Shown one piece after another: positions 1 through 10,194 of a stretch of DNA of 64,000 nucleotides. Below the pieces are notes generated by a model. The model saw only the letters and a program-made list of their open reading frames with translations, did no database searches and was not told where the DNA came from. This stretch comes from Bibersteinia trehalosi (GTDB lineage: Bacteria > Pseudomonadota > Gammaproteobacteria > Enterobacterales > Pasteurellaceae). The translations under genes and the position numbers were made by a program. The DNA lies in assembly GCF_004346205.1 (NCBI RefSeq), contig NZ_SMAM01000007.1, positions 1-64,000 on the forward strand, given 5' to 3'. The first letter of the stretch is position 1. Each line of letters opens with the position of its first letter.

Positions 1-50
1 GATGGTAGTGTGGGGTTTCCCCATGTGAGAGTAGGGCAACATCAGGGTTT
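1..50 (+). rRNA. rrf: 5S ribosomal RNA, 3' end (partial)
   Basis: The first 50 bases match the 3' part of gamma-proteobacterial 5S rRNA: the GATGGTAGTGTGGGG run, the CCCCATGTGAGAGTAGG helix, and a short tail. The 5' half lies outside the window. A rho-independent terminator follows within 10 bases, so this is the last gene of an rRNA operon transcribed into the window. The exact 3' end is uncertain by a few bases. Confidence 0.88.
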
Positions 51-59
51 AATTTAAGG

Positions 60-88
60 AACCCCAAGTCGCAAGGCTTGGGGTTTTT
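60..88 (+). terminator. rRNA operon terminator
   Basis: A 9-bp perfect stem (60-68 with 77-85) closes an 8-base loop and is followed by a T run (84-88). It lies just after the 5S 3' end and reads in the same direction. It should separate rRNA transcription from ribF. Confidence 0.85.
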
Positions 89-276
89 GCTTATGATTTA
101 TGTGTGATTATGGCGATAAATTTCTTGTTTCCCTTATCTTATATAATGTATTTATGACGTAGCAATTCATTTTGTTGATACAATGATTAAATTGCTGGGG
201 TTTAAATCCCCCTTTTTCTTTCAATTCCTTCCTTTTCCTTGTACAATCAACCGTTATTTTTTCTCATAAATTCCTT

Positions 277-1221
277 ATGCAATTAATTCGTGGTGTTCAT
301 AATTTAAAATCCTTTTCTGAACTTAAAAATGGCTGTGCACTGACTATTGGTAATTTTGATGGAGTACATCTCGGACATCAGCAAATTCTTGCGCGGTTAT
401 TAGAAAAAGCACGTGAATTAAGTTTACCTAGTGTCGTGATGCTTTTTGAGCCTCAGCCTAGAGAGTTTTTTGCAAAAAAGGATGAACCTGCTGCTCCTGC
501 TCGTTTAATGCGTTTGCGAGATAAGCTATTCGCTCTACAAAATGCTGGTGTCGATTATGTGCTTTGCGTGCGTTTTAACCAGACTTTTTCTGCTCTTTCT
601 GCTCAAGAATTTATCTTGCAGCTTCTCGTAGAAAAGCTCAATGTGAAATACGTAAGTGTTGGGGATGATTTCCATTTTGGTGCAAAGCGGAGTGGTAATT
701 TCCAAATATTGCAGGATGCAGGGCGTAATTTTGGTTTTGTGGTTGAAAATAGCCATAGTTATAAATTAGGTATTGAACGAATTAGTAGTTCTCGAATTCG
801 CGCAGCATTATTAGAGGATGATTTAGCCCTTGTAGAAAAGTTACTTGGGAGTAAATACCATATTCGTGGGCGAGTGGCACACGGTAATAAGCTTGGTAGA
901 ACCATTGGCTTTCCCACAGCAAACATTATGCTTAACCGTTTAGTTACTCCGATTCAAGGTGTATATGCGGTGCAGGTAGAAACTCCACAAGGCAGATTTA
1001 ACGGCATTGCTAATGTTGGTAACCGACCAACAATTAACGGCACTAAGCCGTTGTTAGAAGTGCATATTTTTGATTTCAATAAGGATCTGTATGGTAATGC
1101 GCTTAATGTGCATTTTTGTAAAAAAATTCGCAATGAAATTAAATTTGAGAGTTTTCAAGCTTTGAGCGAACAAATTAAACAAGATGTGGCTACAGTCAGA
1201 GCCTATTTTAAAGCGCTTTGA
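277..1221 (+). CDS. ribF: Bifunctional riboflavin kinase / FAD synthetase
   Basis: RibF phosphorylates riboflavin to FMN and then adenylylates FMN to FAD in the cytoplasm. The 314-residue length is normal. The N-terminal nucleotidyl-transferase domain has the HxGH-type motif GNFDGVHLGH at residues 25-34 and an SSSRIR motif near 170-175. The C-terminal flavokinase domain has GRTIGFPTAN at 207-216. The ATG at 277 fits the family N terminus, but no strong Shine-Dalgarno sequence is visible. It lies 190 bp after the rRNA terminator and 50 bp before ileS, the usual ribF-ileS pairing. The murJ gene that often precedes it in relatives is not here, because an rRNA operon abuts instead. Confidence 0.96.
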   Translation: MQLIRGVHNLKSFSELKNGCALTIGNFDGVHLGHQQILARLLEKARELSLPSVVMLFEPQPREFFAKKDEPAAPARLMRLRDKLFALQNAGVDYVLCVRFNQTFSALSAQEFILQLLVEKLNVKYVSVGDDFHFGAKRSGNFQILQDAGRNFGFVVENSHSYKLGIERISSSRIRAALLEDDLALVEKLLGSKYHIRGRVAHGNKLGRTIGFPTANIMLNRLVTPIQGVYAVQVETPQGRFNGIANVGNRPTINGTKPLLEVHIFDFNKDLYGNALNVHFCKKIRNEIKFESFQALSEQIKQDVATVRAYFKAL

Positions 1222-1271
1222 TTTTAAGTAAATTTTACAAAATTAATTTTGATTAAAGTTGGTATATAACA

Positions 1272-4073
1272 ATGACAGTTGATTACAAAAACACCCTAAA
1301 CCTACCTGAAACAGGCTTTCCTATGCGTGGCGATCTTGCTAAGCGTGAACCTGATATGTTGAAAAATTGGTATGACAAAGATCTTTACCAAAAAATTCGT
1401 CAAGCAAGAAAGGGGAGAAAAACCTTTATTTTGCACGATGGCCCTCCCTATGCAAATGGCAGTATTCACTTAGGCCATTCTGTTAATAAAATTCTGAAAG
1501 ATATTATCAACAAGTCTAAAACTGCTATGGGCTTTGATACGCCTTATGTACCAGGTTGGGATTGTCATGGCTTGCCGATTGAGTTGAAAGTAGAAGGCTT
1601 AGTGGGTAAACCGAATGAGAAAATTTCGGCAGCGGAATTTCGTCAAAAATGCCGTGAGTATGCGAAAGAGCAAGTAGAAGGACAGAAAGCGGATATGATC
1701 CGCCTAGGCGTGGTGGCAGATTGGGATAATCCGTATCTGACCATGAATTTTGATACCGAAGCAGAAATTATCCGCACGCTAGGTAAGGTGATTAAAAACG
1801 GTCATCTTTACAAAGGTTCTAAACCAGTTCACTGGTGTTTGGATTGCGGTTCATCGCTTGCAGAAGCGGAAGTGGAATATGAAGACAAAACCTCGCCATC
1901 TATCTATGTGAAATTCAAAGCCGTTGATCAAGCGGTCGTAGAAAGCAAATTTTCTGCAAAAGGTACTGGCACCATTTCAGCCGTGATTTGGACCACCACC
2001 CCTTGGACATTGCCGTCAAATAAAGCGATTTCTCTCAATGCGGAATTAGATTATCAGCTTGTACAATTTGGTGATGAACGTTTAATTCTTGCCAAAGAAT
2101 TAGTGGAAAGCGTGCAAAAAGCCGTAGGCGTGGAAAGCGTTGAAGTATTAGGTGAAGCAAAAGGGGCTGAGTTGGAACTATTGCAATTCCAACACCCATT
2201 CTACGATTACAGCGTGCCATTTATTTTAGGCGATCACGTAACGACCGACGGCGGTACAGGTTTAGTGCATACTGCACCTGATCACGGTCAAGACGACTAT
2301 ATTGTTTCTCGCAAATATGGCGTTGAAATGGCAGGGCTTGTGGCAAATGACGGTAAATTCAAAGCCGATGTGCCATTCTTTGCAGGGCTTGGCGTGTTTG
2401 AAAGTAACGATAAAGTGCTAGAAAAACTCAAAGAAGTAGGGGCGTTACTCAAATTAGAGAAAATTCGCCACAGCTATCCGCACTGCTGGCGACACAAAAC
2501 CCCGATTATTTTCCGTGCGACACCACAATGGTTTATCGGTATGGAAACGCAAGGTTTACGCCAACAAGCCTTAGGTGAAATCAAAAAAGTGCGTTGGATT
2601 CCATCTTGGGGTGAAGCGCGTATTGATACGATGGTAGCGAACCGCCCAGACTGGTGTATCTCTCGTCAGCGTACTTGGGGCGTGCCAATGACGATGTTTG
2701 TGCATAATGAAACCGAAGAGCTACATCCTCGTACCCTTGAAATTTTGGAAGACGTGGCAAAACGAGTAGAAAAAGTGGGGATTCAAGCGTGGTGGGATCT
2801 TGATCCTGTTGAAGTGCTGGGTGAAGCGGACGCAAAACTTTACCGTAAGGTGCCTGATACCTTAGACGTGTGGTTTGACTCAGGATCAACCTACGCTTCA
2901 GTGGTACAAGCTCGTCCAGAATTTAACGGCAATGAAACAGATATGTATTTGGAAGGCTCTGACCAACATCGTGGCTGGTTTATGTCTTCACTGATGCTTT
3001 CTACGGCGACAGATAACAAAGCACCATATAAACAAGTACTAACACACGGCTTTACTGTCGATGAAAAAGGCAGAAAAATGTCTAAATCTATCGGTAATGT
3101 GATCGTACCAAGTGAAGTTTGGAATAAAAACGGGGCAGATATTCTGCGTTTATGGGTCGCAAGCACCGACTATACAGGGGAAATTGCGGTTTCTCACGGT
3201 ATTTTAAACAGTGCAGGTGATGCTTACCGCCGTATTCGTAACACCGCGCGTTTCTTATTAGCGAACTTAAACGGCTTTGATCCAAAACGTGATTTAGTGC
3301 AACCAGATGAAATGATTGCCTTAGACCGTTGGGCGGTTAGCTGTGCCTTAGATGCACAAAAAGAAATTATTGAAGCGTATGATAATTATCAATTCCACAC
3401 GGTGGTACAACGTTTAATGCGTTTCTGCTCAATTGAAATGGGGTCGTTCTATCTAGACATTATTAAAGATCGTCAATACACCACCAAAGCGGACAGTCTT
3501 GCTCGCCGTAGCTGCCAAACCGCACTGTGGCACATTTCTGAGGCATTAGTACGCTGGATTGCACCGATTTTATCCTTCACCGCTGATGAAATTTGGGGAC
3601 ATCTACCAGTTGTTGAAAATCGTGCAGAATTTGTGTTTACCGAAGAATTTTATGAAGGTTTATTCGGCTTAAACGAAAACGACAAATTAGACGACAACTA
3701 CTGGCAACAACTGCTCAAAGTGCGTGCCGAAGTGAACCGCATTTTAGAGCAAGCTCGTAAAGAGAAAACCATTGGTTCAAGTTTAGAAGCAGAAGTGACG
3801 CTTTATGCTGATGAGGCGTTATTGTCAAAATTGGCTGAATTAGGTGATGAATTGCGTTTTGTGCTATTAACCTCAAAAGCAGAGATTAAACCGCTGGCAC
3901 AAAAAGACGTAGAAGAAGGCGAACTTAAAGGCTTTGCAGTGAAAGTGATCAAATCTGCAAACCACAAATGCCCTCGTTGTTGGCACTATTCCGATAGTCG
4001 TGACGAAGAGTCTCTTTGCTCTCGTTGTGTAGAAAATGTGGAAGGCAAAGGCGAAAGTCGTCAATTTGCGTAA
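1272..4073 (+). CDS. ileS: Isoleucyl-tRNA synthetase
   Basis: This class I synthetase charges tRNA-Ile and edits misactivated valine. At 933 residues it is close to the E. coli enzyme (938). HIGH motif: HLGH at residues 66-69. KMSKS is at 602-606. The editing domain includes a [10 protein letters not shown] segment. The C-terminal zinc-binding part has CPRC near residue 903 and a further pair in CSRC. It follows ribF by 50 bp and is probably co-transcribed. In many gamma-proteobacteria lspA and ispH follow ileS. Here a strong terminator follows instead and the next gene is pssA. Confidence 0.98.
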   Translation: MTVDYKNTLNLPETGFPMRGDLAKREPDMLKNWYDKDLYQKIRQARKGRKTFILHDGPPYANGSIHLGHSVNKILKDIINKSKTAMGFDTPYVPGWDCHGLPIELKVEGLVGKPNEKISAAEFRQKCREYAKEQVEGQKADMIRLGVVADWDNPYLTMNFDTEAEIIRTLGKVIKNGHLYKGSKPVHWCLDCGSSLAEAEVEYEDKTSPSIYVKFKAVDQAVVESKFSAKGTGTISAVIWTTTPWTLPSNKAISLNAELDYQLVQFGDERLILAKELVESVQKAVGVESVEVLGEAKGAELELLQFQHPFYDYSVPFILGDHVTTDGGTGLVHTAPDHGQDDYIVSRKYGVEMAGLVANDGKFKADVPFFAGLGVFESNDKVLEKLKEVGALLKLEKIRHSYPHCWRHKTPIIFRATPQWFIGMETQGLRQQALGEIKKVRWIPSWGEARIDTMVANRPDWCISRQRTWGVPMTMFVHNETEELHPRTLEILEDVAKRVEKVGIQAWWDLDPVEVLGEADAKLYRKVPDTLDVWFDSGSTYASVVQARPEFNGNETDMYLEGSDQHRGWFMSSLMLSTATDNKAPYKQVLTHGFTVDEKGRKMSKSIGNVIVPSEVWNKNGADILRLWVASTDYTGEIAVSHGILNSAGDAYRRIRNTARFLLANLNGFDPKRDLVQPDEMIALDRWAVSCALDAQKEIIEAYDNYQFHTVVQRLMRFCSIEMGSFYLDIIKDRQYTTKADSLARRSCQTALWHISEALVRWIAPILSFTADEIWGHLPVVENRAEFVFTEEFYEGLFGLNENDKLDDNYWQQLLKVRAEVNRILEQARKEKTIGSSLEAEVTLYADEALLSKLAELGDELRFVLLTSKAEIKPLAQKDVEEGELKGFAVKVIKSANHKCPRCWHYSDSRDEESLCSRCVENVEGKGESRQFA

Positions 4074-4079
4074 CTAAGT

Positions 4080-4112
4080 AAAAGCGTTGTGGTTTATTCA
4101 CAACGCTTTTTT
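4080..4112 (+). terminator. ileS terminator
   Basis: A perfect 12-bp stem (4080-4091 with 4099-4110) with a 7-base loop is followed by a T run, 7 bases after the ileS stop codon. It ends the ribF-ileS operon. Confidence 0.9.
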
Positions 4113-4288
4113 ACTATCTTCTTGTTTGTCTAGGGCTATTGCTTATTTATTCGCGATAACACGGTTTTACTTAGATTATACGTAGTCTTAACCATGTCTA
4201 ACATCAGACCAGCATTTAGCAAATCGCTTTATCTGTCATTTCGGTGTAAAATATGCGTAGTTAAGAGATTGAAAATCGGGAATTAATT

Positions 4289-5656
4289 ATGCTCATTCTG
4301 AATAAACAGCGCCGAGCTGAACGTTTTTTAGAGAAATTGAACTATCTGCCTCAGCAAGCAGATCAGGTTGATTTTCTTTTTTCTAGTGCCGATTTTAAAC
4401 AAAAAATTTTGCAGCTTATCCAATCGGCTAAGCGCCGGATTTATCTTACTGCGCTCTACTTCGAAAAAGATGAAGCAGGGCAGGAAATTTTAGCAGCACT
4501 TTATCAAGCAAAGCAGGCAAATCCGGCACTTGACATTAAAATTTTGGTTGATTGGCATCGCGCTCAGCGTGGGCGGATTGGTGAGGCGGAAAGTCTTTCT
4601 AATGCTGATTGGTATGCAGAAATGAAAGCGGCATATTCGTTACCTGATGAGCAAGAAATTGCAATTTATGGAGTGCCAATTAATGGGCGAGAGCTATTCG
4701 GGGTGCTTCATTTAAAAGGTTTTGTATTTGATGATACGTTGCTTTACAGCGGTGCGAGTATCAATAACGTGTATTTACAACAGCATGAACGCTATCGTTA
4801 TGACCGCTATCATATTATTACTAACCCAGCGTTAGCCGAGAGTTTTGTTAGCTTTATTGAACAGCATATACTGAGCAATCCAGCTATTTATCGTTTAGAT
4901 CAAGCTTATCGTCCTAAAACGGCAGAGATTCGCCCATTGATCAAAGCATTTCGTAAGCAATTAAGCCAACAACAATATAGCTTTAATGGCAAATTATTTA
5001 GCCAAGAACGATTACAACTAAGCCCATTAATCGGATTAGGGCGGAAGAATAAACTGAATAAAACGATTGAAGCCTTATTCTATCAAGTTGATCAAAAGCT
5101 CACTATTTGCACGCCTTATTTCAACTTCCCACGTTCATTACGTAATCGTATTAAGTGGCTATTAGAAAATGGCAGACAGATTGAAATTATTGTTGGTGAT
5201 AAAACGGCGAACGATTTCTATACGCCACCGGAAGAGAAATTCACCATGGCATCGGCATTACCATATCTCTATGAGAAAAATTTACGTGCTTTTGCCAAAA
5301 GTTTTGATCGCTATATTCAAAATCAACAATTAACCATTCGTTTATGGAAGAACGGCAATAACAGTTACCACTTAAAAGGTGTTTGGGTTGATAATCGCTA
5401 TATTTTACTTACAGGCAATAATCTTAACCCGCGAGCTTGGGCATTAGATGCAGAAAATGCAGTGCTAATTTCTGATCCAAATGCTGAACTTAGTGAGAAA
5501 GCTCAAGCCGAATTGAGCCACATTCGTCAGCATACGGTAATTTTGAGTCATTATAGTGATTTAGAAATATTGCGAGATTATCCAGCAGCGGTACAAAAAT
5601 TATTGAAAAAATTTGGGCGGGTGAAACTAGATAAGATTGTGAAAATGTTATTGTAG
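4289..5656 (+). CDS. pssA: CDP-diacylglycerol--serine O-phosphatidyltransferase
   Basis: PssA condenses CDP-diacylglycerol with serine to form phosphatidylserine, the precursor of phosphatidylethanolamine. It belongs to the phospholipase D superfamily type found in gamma-proteobacteria: soluble and membrane-associated, without transmembrane helices. The 455-residue length matches E. coli (451). Two HKD-type motifs are visible. The first starts at His141 (HLKGFVFDD) and the second at His361 (HLKGVWVDN), each followed by a SGA/GNN segment. A weak Shine-Dalgarno sequence (CGGGA) precedes the ATG. It stands alone, 215 bp after ileS, and converges with kdsC across a shared hairpin of inverted uptake signals. 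Confidence 0.95.
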   Translation: MLILNKQRRAERFLEKLNYLPQQADQVDFLFSSADFKQKILQLIQSAKRRIYLTALYFEKDEAGQEILAALYQAKQANPALDIKILVDWHRAQRGRIGEAESLSNADWYAEMKAAYSLPDEQEIAIYGVPINGRELFGVLHLKGFVFDDTLLYSGASINNVYLQQHERYRYDRYHIITNPALAESFVSFIEQHILSNPAIYRLDQAYRPKTAEIRPLIKAFRKQLSQQQYSFNGKLFSQERLQLSPLIGLGRKNKLNKTIEALFYQVDQKLTICTPYFNFPRSLRNRIKWLLENGRQIEIIVGDKTANDFYTPPEEKFTMASALPYLYEKNLRAFAKSFDRYIQNQQLTIRLWKNGNNSYHLKGVWVDNRYILLTGNNLNPRAWALDAENAVLISDPNAELSEKAQAELSHIRQHTVILSHYSDLEILRDYPAAVQKLLKKFGRVKLDKIVKMLL

Positions 5657-5671
5657 TATGCCTTCCTGTAG

Positions 5672-5716
5672 CAAGCGGTTGTTTTTGGTAAAATTTTTAC
5701 AAAGAACAACCGCTTG
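5672..5716. terminator. Inverted uptake-signal pair, likely bidirectional terminator
   Basis: Two oppositely oriented uptake signals (CAAGCGGTTGTT and its complement) form 15-bp arms (5672-5686 and 5702-5716) with one mismatch. They lie between the convergent pssA and kdsC stop codons, with T-rich and A-rich flanks suited to termination in either direction. Confidence 0.75.
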
Positions 5717-5721
5717 TTTAT

Positions 5722-6261
5722 TTATTGTGCCATTTGGTGCACAACTTTCATAAAGCCATCTGCGCTGGCATAAACTTCTTCTTTACCTTGCGCTTTTAAA
5801 ATCATGTCAGAGAGTTCTCTGAATGCTCCCTGTCCACCTGCACGGGTAAGCACTAAATCGGCTTGCGCTTGCATATAATCATAAGCATCACCGACTGCAA
5901 CGGCTAAACCGCATACTTCAAATGCAGGTAAATCTAGCGTGTCATCACCAAGGAATGCGGTCTCTTCTGCGCTAACGCCTGCTTGTTGCATTAATTCTAA
6001 ACAAGCATCGCGTTTTGCCATTTTACCTAGTTGAAAAAGAGGAATACCTAAGTCTTTGATGCGGCGGCGTAAAATAGGGGTATCTCCACCAGAAAGTATT
6101 GCAACTTGGATACCACAAGCCAATAGCATTTTAATACCTAAGCCATCTTTAACGTGAAAAAATTTTAACTCCTCACCATTTGCAGAATAGTAGAGGCTAT
6201 TGTCGGTTAAAACACCATCGACATCTGTGATTACTAATTTAATTTTTGCCAGTCTTTCCAT
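5722..6261 (-). CDS. kdsC: 3-deoxy-D-manno-octulosonate 8-phosphate phosphatase
   Basis: KdsC removes phosphate from KDO 8-phosphate to give KDO for the LPS/LOS inner core. It is a HAD-superfamily enzyme of the small tetrameric type, 179 residues with the start chosen here. The aspartate motif DVDGVLTD is near the N terminus. A later SGG motif and the LGDDTLDLPAF loop supply the other catalytic residues. The open frame extends a further 96 codons upstream. I start at 6261 because AAGGA sits 7 bases before this ATG, because the length then matches family members, and because the extension would overlap the start of yggS. It is divergent from yggS, with 69 bp between the start codons. Confidence 0.95.
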   Translation of the reverse strand: MERLAKIKLVITDVDGVLTDNSLYYSANGEELKFFHVKDGLGIKMLLACGIQVAILSGGDTPILRRRIKDLGIPLFQLGKMAKRDACLELMQQAGVSAEETAFLGDDTLDLPAFEVCGLAVAVGDAYDYMQAQADLVLTRAGGQGAFRELSDMILKAQGKEEVYASADGFMKVVHQMAQ

Positions 6262-6330
6262 TAGGTTTCCTTGCTTTTCAATAGGTTGAGATTTATTATT
6301 CTGCGCTATTATAGCTTTTTGGAGTAAGTC

Positions 6331-7011
6331 ATGTCGATTTCTCAAAACCTTTCTCAAATTAAACAACGTATTCAACAAATCGCGGAGAATTGCCAGCGCC
6401 CAGTCAGTGAGGTAAAACTGCTGGCGGTAAGTAAAACAAAGCCGATTACAGATATTCAGCAGGCGATTGATGCAGGGCAAACCGTATTTGGCGAAAATTA
6501 TGTACAAGAAGGCGTGGAGAAAATTCAGCATTTTTCCCAAAACCGTCAATTAGAATGGCATTTCATTGGACACTTACAATCAAATAAAACACGTGTTGTA
6601 GCAGAACATTTTGATTGGGTTCAAACAATAGATCGACTCAAAATTGCGCAGCGATTAAATGAGCAGCGTCCTACGAATTTAGCTCCCTTGAATGTACTCA
6701 TTCAAATCAATATTAGCGATGAAGGTTCAAAATCAGGGATTCAACCAGATGAAATGCTGTCATTAGCGACAGAAATTGCTCAATTGCCCAATTTAAAATT
6801 ACGTGGTTTGATGGCTATTCCTAAGCCAGAAAGTGATCCTACGCAGCAAAAAATTGCGCTATGTGCAATGCAGCAGCTCTTTCAACAGCTGCAAGCTAAA
6901 TTTAAAGGAATTGATACCCTTTCAATGGGAATGAGTGACGATATGTCGGCTGCAATTGAGTGTGGTTCAACCATGGTGCGTATTGGCACGGCTATTTTTG
7001 GAGCAAGATAA
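6331..7011 (+). CDS. yggS: PLP homeostasis protein YggS (PLPBP/PROSC family)
   Basis: YggS is a pyridoxal-phosphate-binding TIM-barrel protein. It has no known enzymatic activity and affects vitamin B6 and amino acid homeostasis. At 226 residues it has normal length. The cofactor lysine is Lys35 in LLAVSKTKP, and the phosphate-binding SMGMSDDM segment is near the C terminus. GGAG precedes the start at a suitable distance. In many relatives yggS sits beside proC or pilT, but here it stands alone between kdsC and pepN. Confidence 0.93.
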   Translation: MSISQNLSQIKQRIQQIAENCQRPVSEVKLLAVSKTKPITDIQQAIDAGQTVFGENYVQEGVEKIQHFSQNRQLEWHFIGHLQSNKTRVVAEHFDWVQTIDRLKIAQRLNEQRPTNLAPLNVLIQINISDEGSKSGIQPDEMLSLATEIAQLPNLKLRGLMAIPKPESDPTQQKIALCAMQQLFQQLQAKFKGIDTLSMGMSDDMSAAIECGSTMVRIGTAIFGAR

Positions 7012-7105
7012 CAAGCGGTATTTTTTGCAAAAATTTTGCAAAGACTTTCATGCTAATCTGCACTATACTAAGCCATACTTTTCCGTCTCTTTTCAAGGAT
7101 AAACT

Positions 7106-9715
7106 ATGCAACCAAAAGCCAAATTCAGAAAAGATTACCGAGCTCCTGATTTTACGATTACTGATATCTATCTTGATTTTCTACTTGATCCAAATGAGAC
7201 ACTTGTGACCTCACGTTTAAGTGTAAAACGCCAAAACGATGACGCGACACAGCTTAAATTAGATGGACATAGCTTTGAACTGCTTGGGGTTAAATTTAAC
7301 GGAGAATCATTTTCCGATTATCAACAAGACAATGAAAGTTTAACCCTGAATTTGGCAAACTTGCCTGCCGCGCAATTTGAGTTAGAAATTCAAACCCGCC
7401 TTATTCCCGCAAAAAATACGTCTCTACAAGGCTTATATCAATCGGGGGATGGGCTTTGCACGCAGTGTGAAGCAGAAGGTTTCCGTCAAATTACTTATAT
7501 GCTTGACCGCCCTGATGTGCTTGCAAAATATCGCACAAAATTGACCGCTTGTAAGGAAAAATACCCTTTCTTACTTTCTAACGGTAATCGTATTGCACAG
7601 GGTGAACTTGATGGGGGTAAGCATTGGGTGGAATGGGAAGATCCATTCCTTAAACCGAGCTATCTATTTGCTGTGGTAGCGGGTGATTTTGATTTATTAC
7701 AAGATAAATTTACCACCAAAAGTGGGCGGGAAGTCGCTCTTGAAATCTATGTAGATAAAGGCAATCTCAACCGTGCAGGCTGGGCGATGGAAAGCTTAAA
7801 ACGCGCAATGAAATGGGACGAAGAACGCTTTGGCTTAGAGTATGATCTTGATATCTACATGATTGTGGCAGTAGATTTCTTTAATATGGGCGCGATGGAG
7901 AATAAAGGGTTGAATGTCTTTAATTCTAAATTTGTGCTTGCTAACCCACAAACCGCGACCGATGATGATTATATGGGTGTAGAAAGCGTGATTGCTCACG
8001 AGTATTTCCATAACTGGACGGGTAATCGCATTACATGTCGAGATTGGTTTCAGCTGAGTTTAAAAGAGGGATTGACAGTATTCCGAGATCAGGAATTTAC
8101 TTCTGATCTTTGGTCCCGAGCTGCAAAACGAATTGAGGATGTGCGTTTTTTACGTGCATTCCAATTTGCGGAAGATGCCGGTCCAATGGCACATCCAATT
8201 CGTCCAGAAAAAGTGATTGAAATGAATAATTTCTATACTGTAACGGTATATGAAAAAGGCGCGGAAGTTATCCGGATGATCCACACCTTGCTTGGCGAAG
8301 AAAAGTTCCAAAAAGGTATGCAGCTCTACGTGGCTGAAAACGATGGTAAAGCTGCAACTTGCGAGGATTTTGTCTCTGCAATGGAACGAGCAAGTGGTAT
8401 TGATTTAAACCAATTTCGGCGTTGGTATAGTCAATCTGGAACGCCGGAATTGTTAGTTACAGATGAATATGATGAAGAGCATAAAACCTATCGCTTGCAT
8501 GTTTCACAATCGACACCTGCCACCGCGGATCAGCTGGAAAAAGTGAATTTACATATCCCGCTGAAAATCGCGTTATATAGTGAAAATGGATTAAAAATCC
8601 GCTTACAGCAAGAGTTGGCAAGTGTGAGTGATATTTTAGATATTCAGCATGAGCATCAAACATTTGAATTTCATAATGTTAATCAACGTCCTGTGCCTGC
8701 TTTGCTATGTGATTTTTCTGCGCCTGTGCGTTTAGATTATAACTATAGTAATCGGCAATTGATTACATTACTGCAGTATGCAGAAAATGAATTTATACGA
8801 TGGGATGCGGCACAGATGCTTTTGGGTAATGAGCTTAAAGCGAATTTAGAGCGTTATCAACAGGATGAACCAATGCAGTTTTCGGAAGCGTTGTTGAATG
8901 CTTTAACACTCGTTTTAGAAAGAGCGAATGAAGATCCAGAGCTTACTGCGCTTGCGTTAATGTTGCCGAAAGAGACTGAATTTGCAGAGCTGTTTAAAGT
9001 TATTGATCCAGCAGGCATTGCTATTGTGCGTGATTTTATGCAAAAAACGATTGCTGAAGGCCTGAAAGAGCGTTTATTGGAGCTGTATCAGCAAAATAGA
9101 GCGCCGGCATATCGTGTTGTGGCAGAGGATATGGCAAAACGAGCATTGCGTAATGTCTGTTTGAATTATCTTGCTTTCACCGAGCAGGGTAACAGTTTAG
9201 TGTATCAGCATTATCAACAAGCGGATAATATGACCGATACCTTGGCAGCATTAACAGCGGCTACCAAAGCTCAACTGGCTTGTCGTGATGGGCTACTCAG
9301 TGATTTTGAACAAAAATGGCATCAAGATGGCTTGGTAATGGATAAATGGTTTGCGCTACAAGCGACTCGCCCAGATGAAAATGTGCTTGAATTAGTACAA
9401 AAACTCTTGGAGCACCGCAGTTTTGACTTTAAAAATCCAAACCGAATTCGTTCGCTGATCGGTGCATTTGCAAATCAAAATCCAAGAGCTTTCCATGCGG
9501 TGGATGGTTCAGGCTATCGTTTCTTAGTTGATATTCTGATTAAATTAAATGAAACTAATCCACAAGTTGCTGCGCGGTTAATTGAGCCATTAATTAAGTT
9601 GGGGCGTTATGAGGCTCAGCGTCAAACATTAATGCGCCGAGGCTTAGAGCGCTTAAAAGGGCTGGATAATCTCGCAAGAGATTTATTTGAGAAAATCGAA
9701 AAGGCACTACAGTAA
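7106..9715 (+). CDS. pepN: Aminopeptidase N (M1 zinc metallopeptidase)
   Basis: PepN is a cytoplasmic broad-specificity aminopeptidase in the last steps of peptide turnover. At 869 residues it matches E. coli PepN (870). The exopeptidase motif GAMENKG precedes the zinc site HEYFH (His298, Glu299, His302). The third ligand is Glu321 in KEGLT. A proton-donor tyrosine lies in the following VYEKGAEVI segment. The ATG has AAGGAT upstream. A single uptake signal lies in the 94-bp gap after yggS. The long frame at 6960-7208 that overlaps the start is a shadow. Confidence 0.97.
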   Translation: MQPKAKFRKDYRAPDFTITDIYLDFLLDPNETLVTSRLSVKRQNDDATQLKLDGHSFELLGVKFNGESFSDYQQDNESLTLNLANLPAAQFELEIQTRLIPAKNTSLQGLYQSGDGLCTQCEAEGFRQITYMLDRPDVLAKYRTKLTACKEKYPFLLSNGNRIAQGELDGGKHWVEWEDPFLKPSYLFAVVAGDFDLLQDKFTTKSGREVALEIYVDKGNLNRAGWAMESLKRAMKWDEERFGLEYDLDIYMIVAVDFFNMGAMENKGLNVFNSKFVLANPQTATDDDYMGVESVIAHEYFHNWTGNRITCRDWFQLSLKEGLTVFRDQEFTSDLWSRAAKRIEDVRFLRAFQFAEDAGPMAHPIRPEKVIEMNNFYTVTVYEKGAEVIRMIHTLLGEEKFQKGMQLYVAENDGKAATCEDFVSAMERASGIDLNQFRRWYSQSGTPELLVTDEYDEEHKTYRLHVSQSTPATADQLEKVNLHIPLKIALYSENGLKIRLQQELASVSDILDIQHEHQTFEFHNVNQRPVPALLCDFSAPVRLDYNYSNRQLITLLQYAENEFIRWDAAQMLLGNELKANLERYQQDEPMQFSEALLNALTLVLERANEDPELTALALMLPKETEFAELFKVIDPAGIAIVRDFMQKTIAEGLKERLLELYQQNRAPAYRVVAEDMAKRALRNVCLNYLAFTEQGNSLVYQHYQQADNMTDTLAALTAATKAQLACRDGLLSDFEQKWHQDGLVMDKWFALQATRPDENVLELVQKLLEHRSFDFKNPNRIRSLIGAFANQNPRAFHAVDGSGYRFLVDILIKLNETNPQVAARLIEPLIKLGRYEAQRQTLMRRGLERLKGLDNLARDLFEKIEKALQ

Positions 9716-9722
9716 ACAAGTT

Positions 9723-9742
9723 GGGACGCAATAATGCGTCCC
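9723..9742 (+). terminator. Hairpin after pepN
   Basis: A perfect 8-bp stem (9723-9730 with 9735-9742) with loop ATAA lies 7 bases after the pepN stop. Only three T residues follow, so it may be a weak terminator or a 3' stabilising hairpin. Confidence 0.5.
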
Positions 9743-9776
9743 TTTACACTAGCGTTCAAACAAGACGTAATTATCT

Positions 9777-10193
9777 ATGAATATATTCCGCTTACTTTTT
9801 TCTTTCAATGGCAGACTAAATCGCCAAGGCTTTTGGATTGGCTTTGGTATAAATTTTCTGCTGCTATTTTTTTTGGCAAATTTTTGGAAAATGCCAAGCG
9901 CTTCCGATGCATTAAGTTTACTGCCATTACTGTTTGTAGGCTACAGTTTGGCAGCAGTTGTTACTAAACGATTACATGATCGTAATCGTTCCGCGAAGGC
10001 TTTATTTATGGTATTAGTCCCAGTTTTTTGTTACGGCATTTCGCTGAGTGCACAGGGGATTATGCAATTTTTACTTGGTGTGGCAATGCCGGTATTTATT
10101 GGTACTATTTTATTTATTGAATGGGGCGTATTTAAAAGTTTCCCTGAAGAAAATCAATATGGTAAGCAAGGCTTATCACTGCAATGGAAATAA
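9777..10193 (+). CDS. DUF805 family inner membrane protein
   Basis: A 138-residue membrane protein with about four predicted hydrophobic segments. The N-terminal [15 protein letters not shown] motif and the later [11 protein letters not shown] motif are the hallmarks of DUF805 (E. coli YhaH/YhaI type), whose function is unknown. Its stop codon is one base from the engB start, so the two genes are probably co-transcribed and translationally coupled. A second open frame at 9734-9967 overlaps it in another phase and has no family features. Confidence 0.85.
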   Translation: MNIFRLLFSFNGRLNRQGFWIGFGINFLLLFFLANFWKMPSASDALSLLPLLFVGYSLAAVVTKRLHDRNRSAKALFMVLVPVFCYGISLSAQGIMQFLLGVAMPVFIGTILFIEWGVFKSFPEENQYGKQGLSLQWK

Positions 10194-10194
10194 T

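Noticed and set aside
5722-6549. A 275-residue version of kdsC beginning at 6549
   Set aside because: The first 96 codons have no resemblance to KdsC and overlap the yggS start region on the other strand. The ATG at 6261 has a good Shine-Dalgarno sequence and gives the normal length.
9734-9967. 77-residue open frame overlapping the DUF805 gene
   Set aside because: It is in another phase of a recognisable family gene and shows no domain or codon-use support.
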